Of a stretch of 31,753 nucleotides of DNA, positions 8,337 to 16,835 are shown in pieces. Numbering within the stretch: position 1 is the first letter of the stretch; each line of letters starts with the position of its first letter. Origin of the DNA: UBA4408 sp002389785. GTDB lineage: Bacteria > Bacteroidota > Bacteroidia > UBA4408. The translations under genes were made by a program, and so were the position numbers. Location: positions 1 to 31,753 of the forward strand of contig DAORJK010000025.1 in the NCBI GenBank assembly GCA_035438985.1, read 5' to 3'. The notes below the pieces were generated by a model. The model saw nothing but the letters and a program-made list of their open reading frames with translations, searched no databases and was not told where the DNA came from.

Positions 8337-9026
8337 CTACTTGCTTTTAGCAGATCTTCTCAGCCTTCTATCCTCTCTCAACCACTTTTTAACTTTTTTT
8401 CCGCGAGTTCCTTGCAAGCGTTGCCATTTAGTTTCACGTTCGGCAAGCGAAACTGTGAAATTGGGATTTCGCGCCGAAACTCCCGATATTATGGGGTTTG
8501 ATTTATTGATAAGTGGTAAAGTATCAACAATAAAAGGAATGCGCGCGATGTGAGGTTTGTACTTTTTAAGCAAGCGTTTTAATAAGGCAGCCTGGAATGG
8601 GTCGGTAAGCAAGGCAACTGATGTAAATCCTAAACTGTCGGCTATTTTTTTTCCGAAGTAAACATTTTCAACACTGTGTTCTGCTTTGATTTCGGCGAAA
8701 CAATGTTCGGCCGGTACTCCCAATTGTTGCGCATACAAACACATAATCTTTCCTTCATAGTAAGGAGTATATACCGCTCCACCTGAAAATATTAAATTTT
8801 TCACTAAGCCTCTTTTGTACAAATGTACAGCCCAAATTACCCTTCCTTTCATGGCAGTGTCCCAGCCACTCTCAACCCATGGCACACCCGGTACAATACC
8901 TGCATCGTAAGGAGCTTTTTTTATCGCCCTTTTGTACAACTTGGATGAATTGTTATTAAAAAAAATACAGGCACTCAGCAAAGTGGTCATTATCAATAAT
9001 GCGAAATACCTGGTCAATACAGTCAT
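8337..9026 (-). CDS. DUF218 (ElyC/SanA/YdcF) family lipoprotein
   Basis: The DUF218 domain occurs in E. coli YdcF, SanA and ElyC, membrane-associated proteins linked to envelope integrity, with no settled biochemical activity. Here the domain has the usual order: DAGIVPGVPW, then the arginine-containing segment MKGRVIWAVHLYKRG, then IFSGG, then the acidic residue in YYEGKIM, then QLGVPAEHCF and the EN motif in SVENVYFG. The N-terminus MTVLTRYFALLIMTTLLSAC is a lipoprotein signal peptide with lipobox LSAC. For that reason I place the start at the ATG at 9024-9026, 4 nt after the stop of the oxidoreductase gene, rather than at an upstream start (9059) that would overlap it. It is the third gene of a three-gene minus-strand unit. 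A role in envelope polymer assembly is a family-based guess. Confidence 0.85.
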   Translation of the reverse strand: MTVLTRYFALLIMTTLLSACIFFNNNSSKLYKRAIKKAPYDAGIVPGVPWVESGWDTAMKGRVIWAVHLYKRGLVKNLIFSGGAVYTPYYEGKIMCLYAQQLGVPAEHCFAEIKAEHSVENVYFGKKIADSLGFTSVALLTDPFQAALLKRLLKKYKPHIARIPFIVDTLPLINKSNPIISGVSARNPNFTVSLAERETKWQRLQGTRGKKVKKWLREDRRLRRSAKSK

Positions 9027-9030
9027 ATGC

Positions 9031-10629
9031 TTAGCTTTCAATGGAGTTATACTTATCAATTTTACTCATAAAATTCTTCCTTAAAATAGTAGAAGCTGTA
9101 ATCACTCCCGAAAACAATGCTCCCCCAACTCCAACGGTAAGTGTATCTTGACCGGTTAAATACAAATTTTTAACGGGTGATTGTGGTCTCAACCAATTTA
9201 GGCGAAAACGTGCAGGAGTATGTTCTAAACCATAAATTTCGCCCTGTTCATAATTACTAAAATGCTTTGTTGATAAGGGAGTTGACAATTCGCTCATCAC
9301 TACATGGCCATTTACCTGAGGTACAATTTCGTACAATTTTTTGAGCATCTTTTTAGTAAGTTCTTCTTTAAATAAATTATACTCATTGCCTCGCTTCATC
9401 CATTTGGTTTGTTCCCATTTTTTTATGCGATCGTATGAACAGGCTATCATTATTTGGATGGTTGAAATACCGGGATTATTGTGCTGCCATTCCTCGTCCT
9501 TTGCTGATGGGAAGGAAATATAAAATAACGGAGGATCTTCGGATTTCTCGTTTAAGTGTTGCTCATAATCCCCATCAAAATCAAAACTTTTGTACACCCA
9601 ATAATTAAACTTGGGTAAATTTAATTCAGCATCCGATTTATTCATACCCACATACAAACATAAATGGGCAACTGAAGGTTTAACTCTTTGTAAATCCGAC
9701 TTTAAAGATTCAGTACTTTTAAGTTGTCCGGGAATTAACTGAGTAAAGGTATTTCGAGCTCCGGCATTGCTGATAATTTTTTTAGCAAATAGTTGTTCAC
9801 CTCCTGCCATGGTTACACCAATAGCTTTGTTGTTTTGAAGCACAATTTCTTTTACCTCGGCACGTATTACTACTTCACCACCATTTTTTCGAATCACCTC
9901 AATAATTTTATGGTAAATTTCGGATGCGCCGCCAACCGGGTAATTTCCTCCATTGAGGTAATGATCCACAATCATGGCATGAATGGCAAAACTGCTTTTC
10001 TTCGGAGGTAACCCATAATCGCCGCATTGGGCGCACAAAACAGAAATTAGTTTTTCGTTGTTCGTTAATTCCTTTAGAAAATCGTAAGTAGTTTTATCAG
10101 AATAAAAATTAAATTTTTTTCGAAGTAAACGTCCTACCCATTTGCTTAAAAATGGAGGCATGGCTTTTTCACCAAAAAACATTCCACCACCTTCTGAAAC
10201 CTTCCTCACAGCAGCAAAATAAGATCTCAAAGCAAGTTCTTCTTCAGGAAAATATTGGAGCAAATTTTCAAGTTGATTTTCTTTACCCGAAACAAAAGTA
10301 AACTCCTGGCCTGCGATAATTGCTTTATCGTAAATATCGCCCATGTGTTGCCATTTCAATTTTCCTTCGGTTATAAAATCAAAGGCTTTGCGCAAGGAAG
10401 CTTCGTGATGATTAACTTGACCAACATAATGTACACCAACATCCCACTTAAAATTTTTCCGTTTAAAAGCATGCGTAAAACCTCCCGGAACATAATGCCT
10501 TTCAAGCACCAAGACACGTTTTTGCTCCATCGACATTAGTGCTGCAGTAGTTAAACCGCCCAATCCCGAACCTATAACTATAGCGTCGTAGTTGGAATAT
10601 GCATCAGATGGATTGTATTTTTTGTACAT
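9031..10629 (-). CDS. FAD-dependent oxidoreductase, CrtI/carotenoid isomerase/RetSat family
   Basis: The product (532 residues from the chosen start) has the dinucleotide-binding motif IVIGSGLGGLTTAAL near the N-terminus. The next segment, ERHYVPGGFTHAFKR, is typical of the phytoene desaturase / carotenoid cis-trans isomerase / retinol saturase group. The C-terminal FAD-binding motif is present as NLYLTGQDTLTVGVGGALFSG. Enzymes of this group desaturate, isomerise or saturate polyene chains, usually at the membrane. There is no phytoene synthase or other carotenoid gene nearby, so the substrate is unknown. I prefer the ATG at 10627-10629 because its product begins MYKKYNPSDAYSNYDAIVIG; an in-frame start at 10659 would add ten odd hydrophobic residues. 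It lies between the GT-B-like gene (45-nt gap) and the DUF218 lipoprotein gene (4-nt gap). Confidence 0.87.
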   Translation of the reverse strand: MYKKYNPSDAYSNYDAIVIGSGLGGLTTAALMSMEQKRVLVLERHYVPGGFTHAFKRKNFKWDVGVHYVGQVNHHEASLRKAFDFITEGKLKWQHMGDIYDKAIIAGQEFTFVSGKENQLENLLQYFPEEELALRSYFAAVRKVSEGGGMFFGEKAMPPFLSKWVGRLLRKKFNFYSDKTTYDFLKELTNNEKLISVLCAQCGDYGLPPKKSSFAIHAMIVDHYLNGGNYPVGGASEIYHKIIEVIRKNGGEVVIRAEVKEIVLQNNKAIGVTMAGGEQLFAKKIISNAGARNTFTQLIPGQLKSTESLKSDLQRVKPSVAHLCLYVGMNKSDAELNLPKFNYWVYKSFDFDGDYEQHLNEKSEDPPLFYISFPSAKDEEWQHNNPGISTIQIMIACSYDRIKKWEQTKWMKRGNEYNLFKEELTKKMLKKLYEIVPQVNGHVVMSELSTPLSTKHFSNYEQGEIYGLEHTPARFRLNWLRPQSPVKNLYLTGQDTLTVGVGGALFSGVITASTILRKNFMSKIDKYNSIES

Positions 10630-10674
10630 AGCGTAGAAACAATAGTACAAAAAACACACGAGAGTTAAAATTGT

Positions 10675-12249
10675 TTAAGCATCGGCAAGAATTATGTCGC
10701 ACATTTTATGAGCAACTGATTCTTCTCCTTTTTGAAAAGTAGTAACTTTTGAAGAATTTTTCAAGGCGGCGAGCACAAATTGTTCGAGGGCAGTAACCGA
10801 ATTAAAATGATGTACTTTTAGCTGATCAACATACAACAATAAGGAAGCATCGCGGTATTCAAAAGTTGCGGAAGGAATATTAAACCAACTGGCTTGCAGG
10901 GAAACCGTAGATCCAAATGAAATGGCGAGACTTGCATGTTGCAGTAAATCGTACAATGCCAATCCCGACTTTTCTTTAAAATCGGGTAATACAATACAAC
11001 GCTCGTGTGCAATTTTAAAATCACCGGTTTCGCTTGGATGCTTCCGAATTAGGATCCAAACATCGGGTTGGTTCGCAAGTACTTTCAACAGCATATTGCC
11101 TACGTCTTCACGTTCTTTGTTGTAAATAATGGAGCTAAAAAAAGCGATTAATTTTTTAGAAGCCAATGCCTCTTTCCATGCATCCAATGTGCCACTGTAA
11201 ACATGTTCAAGTGCGAGGTCTTTGGCTAAATGTCCAACCACCGGCAATTGTGCTTTAGGTTGATTTGAGTAGGACAAAAACATGCGTTGCATTTGTTCAT
11301 CGTGCATAAACCAACATTGAAAAGTTGTAAAACGGTTGATGGGATCTTTTGCTTTGGTACCGTTCATAAAATTAAATGCTTTGATGCGGTGTTTTTCGGC
11401 TACCCAACCTGCTATCACACCTTCACCTTCATTTTCGCCGGCATTTAATAAAAATCCTTTTGCTCCATTAATTGCTAACGATTCAAAAATATCGACACTG
11501 TTTTTCAACTTATTTTGCGTGTCGATGAGTAAATTGACAAATGCAATATTCTCACGAAGAATCAAACGGAGCCAGCTGAATTTATCGCCAATTTCATATT
11601 TCTTTTGTAGCTCAAAAGGCACGCATGGGTAACCATTATTTTTGAGCTTATTAGCTGTATCAACCTGATGATTGAGACTTTCGGTTTGAAAACAAACCAA
11701 GTTTTCATTGCGCAAACTACTCAGTAATTTGCCAAAAAAAGGCAATGCAGAAATGCTGTTAATTCGCACAGCTATTTTTCCTTTTACTTGATCAGTAGCT
11801 GCATTCAGCTGCATACTGGTACGCGGTCGAATCAAACGCAAGCAAAACTTAAGAAATTGTGCCAACTTATCTTTGGGAGCATCTAACTGAATAAAGCTAA
11901 CACCGGGAGCTTTCAGTTCTTCGCACTTTTGCTCGTTTAAATAATTTACAATTAGCGACCAGTAAATATCTTTTTGCAGTGCTGCTTTGAGGGCGTAGTT
12001 TCGGTAGCTTAACAACTTTGGAAAACTAGCTTCAATTGTTGTGAGTTGAGTTTCTACTTTTGAAAAAGCAAAGTTCTTTCCTTCTTCACTAAGCTTGCTG
12101 GTATCGTGTATAGCAAAACTAGCCAATAATTGCCTATCAATATCTGACTTAATCCTGCAAAAAACAAGGGTTTCAATACCCTTCGCTTTTGCTTTTTGTA
12201 GCAAGGCAGTAGACAATTCCGAAGCAACTCCAACCTTCATCATCCGCAT
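10675..12249 (-). CDS. Uncharacterised protein with GT-B/capsule-transferase-like C-terminal half
   Basis: I do not recognise this as a named family. The first 150 or so residues are helix-rich and lysine-rich, with no clear motif. The C-terminal half reads like a GT-B-fold surface-polysaccharide transferase. It shows a first Rossmann-like part around AEKHRIKAFNFMNGTKAKDP, a linker with LPVVGHLAKDLAL, then LIAFFSSIIYNKERED and VWILIRKHPSE. It ends with HASLAISFGSTVSLQASWFN, which resembles the nucleotide-phosphate-binding end of capsule/Kdo/glycerophosphate-type transferases. There is no signal peptide and no membrane segment, so it is probably cytoplasmic. A GTG at 12261 is possible, but a strong -7 box would put transcription start near or after it, so I choose the ATG at 12249; ATGs at 12243 and 12240 are alternatives. 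It is the first gene of the unit. Confidence 0.6.
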   Translation of the reverse strand: MRMMKVGVASELSTALLQKAKAKGIETLVFCRIKSDIDRQLLASFAIHDTSKLSEEGKNFAFSKVETQLTTIEASFPKLLSYRNYALKAALQKDIYWSLIVNYLNEQKCEELKAPGVSFIQLDAPKDKLAQFLKFCLRLIRPRTSMQLNAATDQVKGKIAVRINSISALPFFGKLLSSLRNENLVCFQTESLNHQVDTANKLKNNGYPCVPFELQKKYEIGDKFSWLRLILRENIAFVNLLIDTQNKLKNSVDIFESLAINGAKGFLLNAGENEGEGVIAGWVAEKHRIKAFNFMNGTKAKDPINRFTTFQCWFMHDEQMQRMFLSYSNQPKAQLPVVGHLAKDLALEHVYSGTLDAWKEALASKKLIAFFSSIIYNKEREDVGNMLLKVLANQPDVWILIRKHPSETGDFKIAHERCIVLPDFKEKSGLALYDLLQHASLAISFGSTVSLQASWFNIPSATFEYRDASLLLYVDQLKVHHFNSVTALEQFVLAALKNSSKVTTFQKGEESVAHKMCDIILADA

Positions 12250-12262
12250 GTTTAATTTCACA

Positions 12263-12270
12263 CAAATATA
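12263..12270 (-). promoter_or_regulatory. Candidate promoter -7 box for the 8337-12249 operon
   Basis: The minus strand reads TATATTTG, a perfect TAnnTTTG box. Transcription would start around 12259-12260, giving a leader of only about 10 nt before the ATG at 12249. No TTG is found at the usual -33 spacing. The region is divergent with the small membrane protein gene. Confidence 0.4.
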
Positions 12271-12354
12271 AAATCCAACCTGTATTAATTTGGATTTTCT
12301 GACAAAAAAATAGTTATTTGCAGCACAAGTAAGGCAACTAGAACAAAAGTGCTC

Positions 12355-12825
12355 ATGATTTTTAATAAAACCAATATTCTTATTTTTTGCTTGTTGGCCA
12401 TTATCAATTTGGTTGCAGTATTGTTGAGTAACCGTAAAAAGAAATTCGGATTGTTTCCGGCACGTCTATTTTTGGTACTCTTTATTGCACTGTGGATTGG
12501 AAAAATCTTGGTGTATTTTTATGTCGATAAAAAAATGCAGGATTATCAATTGGATCAACTGCAAGTATTGGGAGATTTTAAGGAATACAAAACCGGTAAA
12601 TCGGTGGGTTATGTAACCAAAGGTCTCAAAACAAAGAGCATTAAATCAGTTTATTATTTGCGTTATGTAATTCGTATTGCAACAATACAATCCATTATTG
12701 CCGGTGCACTTGCATTGTATGGCTTATTGGCAGTATATAATCGCAATGAATATTATGCAAAAATGCTGGGTATTCACGTACTTGGAATTATTTTTTGCCT
12801 AGGTATGGAATACAATATTATTTAG
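12355..12825 (+). CDS. Small four-helix membrane protein, function unknown
   Basis: This 156-residue protein is not recognised. It has four predicted membrane segments: about residues 6-26 (ILIFCLLAIINLVAVLLS), 37-56 (LFLVLFIALWIGKILVYFYV), 105-125 (IATIQSIIAGALALYGLLAV) and 136-154. Between the second and third is a charged loop of about 45 residues with repeated KTGKSV/KGLKTKSIKS lysines. There is no signal peptide or catalytic motif. An in-frame GTG at 12349 would add only two residues, so the ATG at 12355 is preferred. It is divergent from the three-gene unit, and its stop codon overlaps the end of the convergent fumarylacetoacetase gene by 8 nt. Confidence 0.65.
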   Translation: MIFNKTNILIFCLLAIINLVAVLLSNRKKKFGLFPARLFLVLFIALWIGKILVYFYVDKKMQDYQLDQLQVLGDFKEYKTGKSVGYVTKGLKTKSIKSVYYLRYVIRIATIQSIIAGALALYGLLAVYNRNEYYAKMLGIHVLGIIFCLGMEYNII

Positions 12826-14095
12826 TTGCAGGTAACACTTTTGCACATACCTCACCAAATCCAACCCTGATTCCATCTTTTGAGCAATATCCGCGCATTT
12901 TTACAGTATCGCCATCCATAATAAATTTACGTTGAGAGCCATCGGGCATAGAAATGGGTTTCGTTCCGCGCCAGGTTAATTCCAGCATCGATCCGTATGA
13001 ATCTTCGGTAGGCCCGCTAATAGTTCCAGACGCGTACATATCGCCAATTTGAATATTGCAACCATTGCTGGCATGATGCGTCAATTGCTGATTCATACTC
13101 CAATACATGTATTTAAAATTGGAATTACTAACCACTTTTTCTGCGCCTTTCTCAGGTTGTATGGCAACCTGCAAGTGTATGTCGATGTTGTTGTTGGTTT
13201 CGCTGCTTTGCAAATACGGTAAAACCTTAGGTTCCTGAATAGGTTGAGGCACTTTGAAAGGTGCAAGTGCTTCCATGGTAACCAGCCAAGGTGAAACCGT
13301 GCTGGCAAAATTCTTCGCTAAGAATGGTCCCAAGGGCACGTACTCCCATGTTTGCATATCGCGTGCACTCCAGTCGTTAAACAACAGCATTCCAAAAATA
13401 TATTCATTGCTCGAATCGATGGCGATTGTTTCACCCAACTGTGTTTCCTTTCCAACAACAAAAGCCATTTCAAGTTCAAAGTCGAGCATTTTACATGGAC
13501 CAAATTCGGGTAATTCAGCATCGGCAGCTTTGGTTTGACCTTTGGGTCGGTGAAAATTAGTACCTGAAACTACAATGCTGGAAGCACGACCATGATAGCC
13601 TATTGGTAGGTGTCTCCAATTTGGAAGAAGTGCATTTTTAGGGTCACGAAACATGGTTCCTACATTGGTAGCATGTTCAATACTAGAATAAAAATCAGTG
13701 TAGTTATTTACCTTAACAGGAATCAGTAATTTGCAATCGCTTGCTTTTAAAAGAACCTGCTTGCAATGTGCATCATTGGATGAAAGTTGCTTGTTACCTT
13801 CGCTAAATAATTCAATAATTCTATTTCTAATAGCTGAAGTTGTTTGTTTTCCTAAAGCGATGAACTCATTTAAAAACCGAGATTCAACTTGTGCTTTTTG
13901 CAAAGCATAACCTTCAAAATACCCTAATTGGTGCAATACTGCAAGGTCAATAACACTATCGCCAATGATGGTTGCAAGGTGTGTGCTTCCGTTGGATGTT
14001 TCAATTATTCCGAAAGGTATATTGTAAATTGTAAAATCGCAGGATTCGTTATATGGAATCCAACTTTTAAGCAAGTGTGTGTTGGTAGTTGACAT
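12818..14095 (-). CDS. fahA: Fumarylacetoacetase
   Basis: The enzyme hydrolyses 4-fumarylacetoacetate to fumarate and acetoacetate, the last step of tyrosine and homogentisate degradation. The 425-residue product has the full eukaryote-like length. An N-terminal SH3-like domain is followed by the catalytic domain. Visible active-site segments are YTDFYSSIEHATNVGTMFR (first metal Asp and the catalytic His region), LDFELEMAFVVG (the Glu-x-Glu metal ligands) and LFNDWSARDMQTWEYVPLGP (metal Asp, Gln and Tyr). The Lys/Gly/Thr region GTISGPTEDSYGSMLELTW follows. No other tyrosine-degradation gene (hppD, hmgA) lies in the window. It appears monocistronic with a candidate promoter 19-47 nt upstream. 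The 3' end overlaps the convergent membrane protein gene by 8 nt. Confidence 0.96.
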   Translation of the reverse strand: MSTTNTHLLKSWIPYNESCDFTIYNIPFGIIETSNGSTHLATIIGDSVIDLAVLHQLGYFEGYALQKAQVESRFLNEFIALGKQTTSAIRNRIIELFSEGNKQLSSNDAHCKQVLLKASDCKLLIPVKVNNYTDFYSSIEHATNVGTMFRDPKNALLPNWRHLPIGYHGRASSIVVSGTNFHRPKGQTKAADAELPEFGPCKMLDFELEMAFVVGKETQLGETIAIDSSNEYIFGMLLFNDWSARDMQTWEYVPLGPFLAKNFASTVSPWLVTMEALAPFKVPQPIQEPKVLPYLQSSETNNNIDIHLQVAIQPEKGAEKVVSNSNFKYMYWSMNQQLTHHASNGCNIQIGDMYASGTISGPTEDSYGSMLELTWRGTKPISMPDGSQRKFIMDGDTVKMRGYCSKDGIRVGFGEVCAKVLPATK

Positions 14096-14113
14096 GGGAA
14101 AATTTTGAGGCTG

Positions 14114-14142
14114 CTAAATTAGCCAAAAGCATGGTTCTACAA
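14114..14142 (-). promoter_or_regulatory. Candidate promoter of fahA
   Basis: On the minus strand TTG (14140-14142) is followed after 18 nt by TAATTTAG (14114-14121), one mismatch from TAnnTTTG. The predicted leader is about 15 nt, similar to other candidate promoters in the window. Confidence 0.35.
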
Positions 14143-14430
14143 AAAGCAAATCTGTTGAAATAAAAAGTTCCATTCACTAGGGTATGATGGAAGAAATTTT
14201 GAATCATGCAATCGACTGTTTTAGCTGCAAATCTTAGTTAAATTATTTTTTTTAGGCTTGGATTAGATCTGTAAGAAAAAAAAAAGTTTCGATGAAAAAA
14301 GTTGTTAGAATCAAACCTCAGCTTGCTTTATATTTATAGTAGGTCAAAATCGATGAAGCGGTTACACAAAAATCAATTTTAATTTGGGCGGCTCAGCAAG
14401 TTTAAAAAAGAGTATTTTCGAAAAAATATT
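14143..14430. other. Intergenic stretch between fahA and the SpeE-like gene, no recognised feature
   Basis: With the fahA promoter region this makes a 335-nt gap. It is AT-rich, with an 11-nt A run near 14276-14285. It holds only weak promoter-like boxes for the downstream gene: TATATTTA at 14329-14336 and TATTTTCG at 14413-14420, each one mismatch from TAnnTTTG and without a well-placed TTG. A 17-codon reading frame (14184-14237) is too short to support. I see no tRNA, riboswitch or convincing terminator. Confidence 0.4.
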
Positions 14431-15924
14431 ATGAAAGTAAAACCTTTTACTCTATATCTACTATCCTTTATTGAAGGAGCTTGTGTTATGGCTGCTGAAT
14501 TATTGGGAGCAAAAATGTTGGCACCTTTTTTTGGAGCATCACTTTATGTTTGGTCAACTGTATTGGCTATTACTTTAGGAGGATTGGCCAGTGGATATTT
14601 TGCCGGAGGAAGGTTATCGAATAAGGATAATTCGAGCAAACTGCTGTTTTACATCATTTTATTGGCAGCAGCATTTTTAGCTTTGATGCCCTTTAGTGCA
14701 AAGTTTTTGTTGCATTATCTTACAACGGTAAGTTTGTTACCTGCATTATTGATAGCCAGCATGGTATTTTTATTACCGCCGGTTTTTTTAATGGGAATGG
14801 TATCGCCTTTGCTCATTTCGGCTATTGCAAAAGACGAAAAAGAGAGCGGTCGTGTGGCAGGATCGATTTATGCTATTTCCACTTGTGGGGGCATATTAGC
14901 TACTTTTTTATTGGGCTTTTATATTATTCCCGAATTTGGTTTAATTCGTCCGGCCATCGCTTTCGCATTCATATTAGCATTCATACCGGTTGCCATTTTA
15001 GTGCAACAAAAAAAATATTTCCCTTTAGTATTTTTTTTATTCAGTGTGTGGTTGGGAAGCGCTGGTTTTAAAACTAACACAACAAGCGACATTCTTATTC
15101 GTTATCAAAAAGAAGGATTATTGGGACAGTTGCTAGTGGTGGATTATCCGGTTTATTCCGAAAATAAAACTACTTACTACCGTTATTTATTTTGCAACCG
15201 TATTGTGCAAACCATGTATTGTTCTGCCGATTCAGTGCATCCATATTTGCCTTATGTAGGTAAAATTGAATCCGAACTTCAACACTTGAAACAAGGTTCA
15301 AAAGTGCTGATTTTGGGCTTAGGCGGAGGAGTATTAGCCAATGTGTTGCAACAAAAAGGGATGCTGGTGGATGCTGTTGATTTAGATAATCGTTTACCCT
15401 ATGTTGCGCATACCTTTTTTAATTTATCTCCAAAAGTTAATCTCATTACTGATGATGCACGGCATTACTTGAATGCATGTTCTGTTAAATACGATGTGTT
15501 AATTTTTGATGTATTTAAAGGGGAAGAAACTCCCAATCATGTGCTTACTAAAGAAAGTATAGAAATTGCAAAAAAGTTACTGCAGGTAAATGGCTGCATA
15601 CTTATTAATGGGAATGGCTATTTGAATGGTAATGCCGGAAAAGGAATGCGTTCGATTTGTAAAACCTTGGTTCGATCGGGTTTGAATGTAAAGGTGCTAA
15701 CAACCGGAAATGACGAAGCTTATAGAAATGTGTTATTTGTAGCCGGAAATGGGTTAGCAGACAAGTTAGAATTAATGCCGGATACATCAGATGCAGTTGT
15801 ATTAAGCGATGAATTTCCGGTTTTAGACAAGTTGAATAAAGAAGCAAATTTGCAGTGGCGCAAGGGTTATATTCAAAATTCGATTCGTGATTTTGAGCAA
15901 CGCAATATTCCGTTGTTTGAATAA
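14431..15924 (+). CDS. Membrane-fused spermidine synthase-like protein
   Basis: The 497-residue protein has two parts. Residues 1 to about 215 form seven or so membrane segments of the kind found in fused MFS/spermidine synthase proteins, with motifs MAAELLGAKMLAPFFGASLY, LASGYFAGGRL and RVAGSIYAISTCGGILATFL. Residues about 250-460 form a class I SAM-binding fold: VLILGLGGGVL near 290-300, an acidic strand end VDAVDLDN near 312-319, and DDARHYLN near 341. The DxxDP motif that polyamine aminopropyltransferases use for substrate is replaced by FDVFKGEETPNHV, so true spermidine synthase activity is doubtful. The last 40 residues extend past the fold. It is a single plus-strand gene, ending 8 nt from a convergent gene. 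The fused family is known, but its substrate is not. Confidence 0.85.
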   Translation: MKVKPFTLYLLSFIEGACVMAAELLGAKMLAPFFGASLYVWSTVLAITLGGLASGYFAGGRLSNKDNSSKLLFYIILLAAAFLALMPFSAKFLLHYLTTVSLLPALLIASMVFLLPPVFLMGMVSPLLISAIAKDEKESGRVAGSIYAISTCGGILATFLLGFYIIPEFGLIRPAIAFAFILAFIPVAILVQQKKYFPLVFFLFSVWLGSAGFKTNTTSDILIRYQKEGLLGQLLVVDYPVYSENKTTYYRYLFCNRIVQTMYCSADSVHPYLPYVGKIESELQHLKQGSKVLILGLGGGVLANVLQQKGMLVDAVDLDNRLPYVAHTFFNLSPKVNLITDDARHYLNACSVKYDVLIFDVFKGEETPNHVLTKESIEIAKKLLQVNGCILINGNGYLNGNAGKGMRSICKTLVRSGLNVKVLTTGNDEAYRNVLFVAGNGLADKLELMPDTSDAVVLSDEFPVLDKLNKEANLQWRKGYIQNSIRDFEQRNIPLFE

Positions 15925-15932
15925 TTTGGTTG

Positions 15933-16835
15933 TTATTTTTTCATGGTTGAATATTTATACCATTGAAATCCTGCAATACTTAGGTTTGGATAAGCAGATA
16001 GTTCTTTTTGAAAATCGTTCAAAAAAAGACTATCAGCTTCCTGCAAGGTATGTTGTTTTTGCCAAAGCCCCATAAATTCGTTGGTACTTCCCCAAATAGG
16101 AATCACTTGAAGTGAGGTTCCTGCTGAATTAAAATAACTTAAACGCTGAGTTGCACGTTTATATCCTTTGGCCGGATCTTTCAAATAACAATCGAGCAAT
16201 AATCTGTTTACCAATTTGGCAATAACCTGAGCTTGGCCTTCGGTAGGTTTACCTACATACACTTCAAGTTTTACCTGCTGTTCGTCGGCTAATTTAGCCA
16301 GTTCGGTTAATTGCCTTCGATAAAATAAAAAGGCTCCAGCTGTATCGCAACTGCAACCTGCTGCTTTCAAATATTTTTTACAATAATAGCCATCGGGCGC
16401 TGTTGAGTGGGGATTCCAATATTCAAACTCAAAATTAAACGCATTTACCCTTTCGGTGGTATCTTTTCGCGAATTATTGTAAACCGACACAATGTTGGCA
16501 AAGGTGCTGAATTGTTCGCTGCTCATGGCAAATGAAACAATATTGAAATCGCGTTTAGCACGTTTAATAAATGCAGCCAATACATTACTTCCATTGGAGG
16601 CTTTGGTAATTTTATACTTAACAGCTATATCTTTTGTTTTATAAGTCGTTAATGCATTAAATCCATTTACTTTACAATAGTTTAGTAAAGAATCTTCTTT
16701 TGCTTTATTTCCTAAAATCTTATCAAAGGCATCCACATACAAGCCTTTGTATTGCTGAGCAAATGCAGAAAATGCAGCAATGAAAACAAAGATGAGTGTG
16801 GAGCAAATTAATATTAATATTCTTGTAAGGTTCAT
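15933..16835 (-). CDS. Secreted protein of unknown function, possible TIM-barrel fold
   Basis: I do not recognise the family. A clear signal peptide (MNLTRILILICST... ending SAFAQQ, about residues 1-26) fixes the start at the ATG at 16833-16835 rather than at a GTG at 16862. The mature 270 residues show a rhythm of short hydrophobic strands and helices: GLYVDAF, GFNALTTY, FNIVSFAM, VNAFNFEFEYWN, VKLEVYVG, SLQVIPIWGS and IAGFQWYKYS. That suggests an eight-stranded alpha/beta barrel like a glycoside hydrolase, with acidic residues in FEFEYW at the end of the fourth strand as candidate catalytic residues. Cys residues in YCK and AAGCSCDT may form disulfides. It is divergent from the GEVED repeat gene and convergent with the SpeE-like gene. 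It is exported to the periplasm or beyond; no T9SS domain is visible. Confidence 0.6.
   Translation of the reverse strand: MNLTRILILICSTLIFVFIAAFSAFAQQYKGLYVDAFDKILGNKAKEDSLLNYCKVNGFNALTTYKTKDIAVKYKITKASNGSNVLAAFIKRAKRDFNIVSFAMSSEQFSTFANIVSVYNNSRKDTTERVNAFNFEFEYWNPHSTAPDGYYCKKYLKAAGCSCDTAGAFLFYRRQLTELAKLADEQQVKLEVYVGKPTEGQAQVIAKLVNRLLLDCYLKDPAKGYKRATQRLSYFNSAGTSLQVIPIWGSTNEFMGLWQKQHTLQEADSLFLNDFQKELSAYPNLSIAGFQWYKYSTMKK

Noticed and set aside
8330..8342. Perfect palindrome AGCAATTGCT as an operator or terminator
   Set aside because: It covers the stop codon of the DUF218 gene, is only 10 bp, and has no loop or T-run; chance is likely in AT-rich DNA.
9027..9059. Start of the DUF218 gene at 9059
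   Set aside because: It would overlap the upstream gene and bury the lipoprotein signal peptide behind eleven extra residues.
14184..14237. A 17-codon reading frame starting ATGATG in the fahA/SpeE-like gap
   Set aside because: Too short, no ribosome binding site or promoter box at a good distance, and no recognisable peptide motif.
14431..15924. Naming the fused protein spermidine synthase (speE)
   Set aside because: The DxxDP substrate motif is missing, so only the fold, not the activity, is supported.
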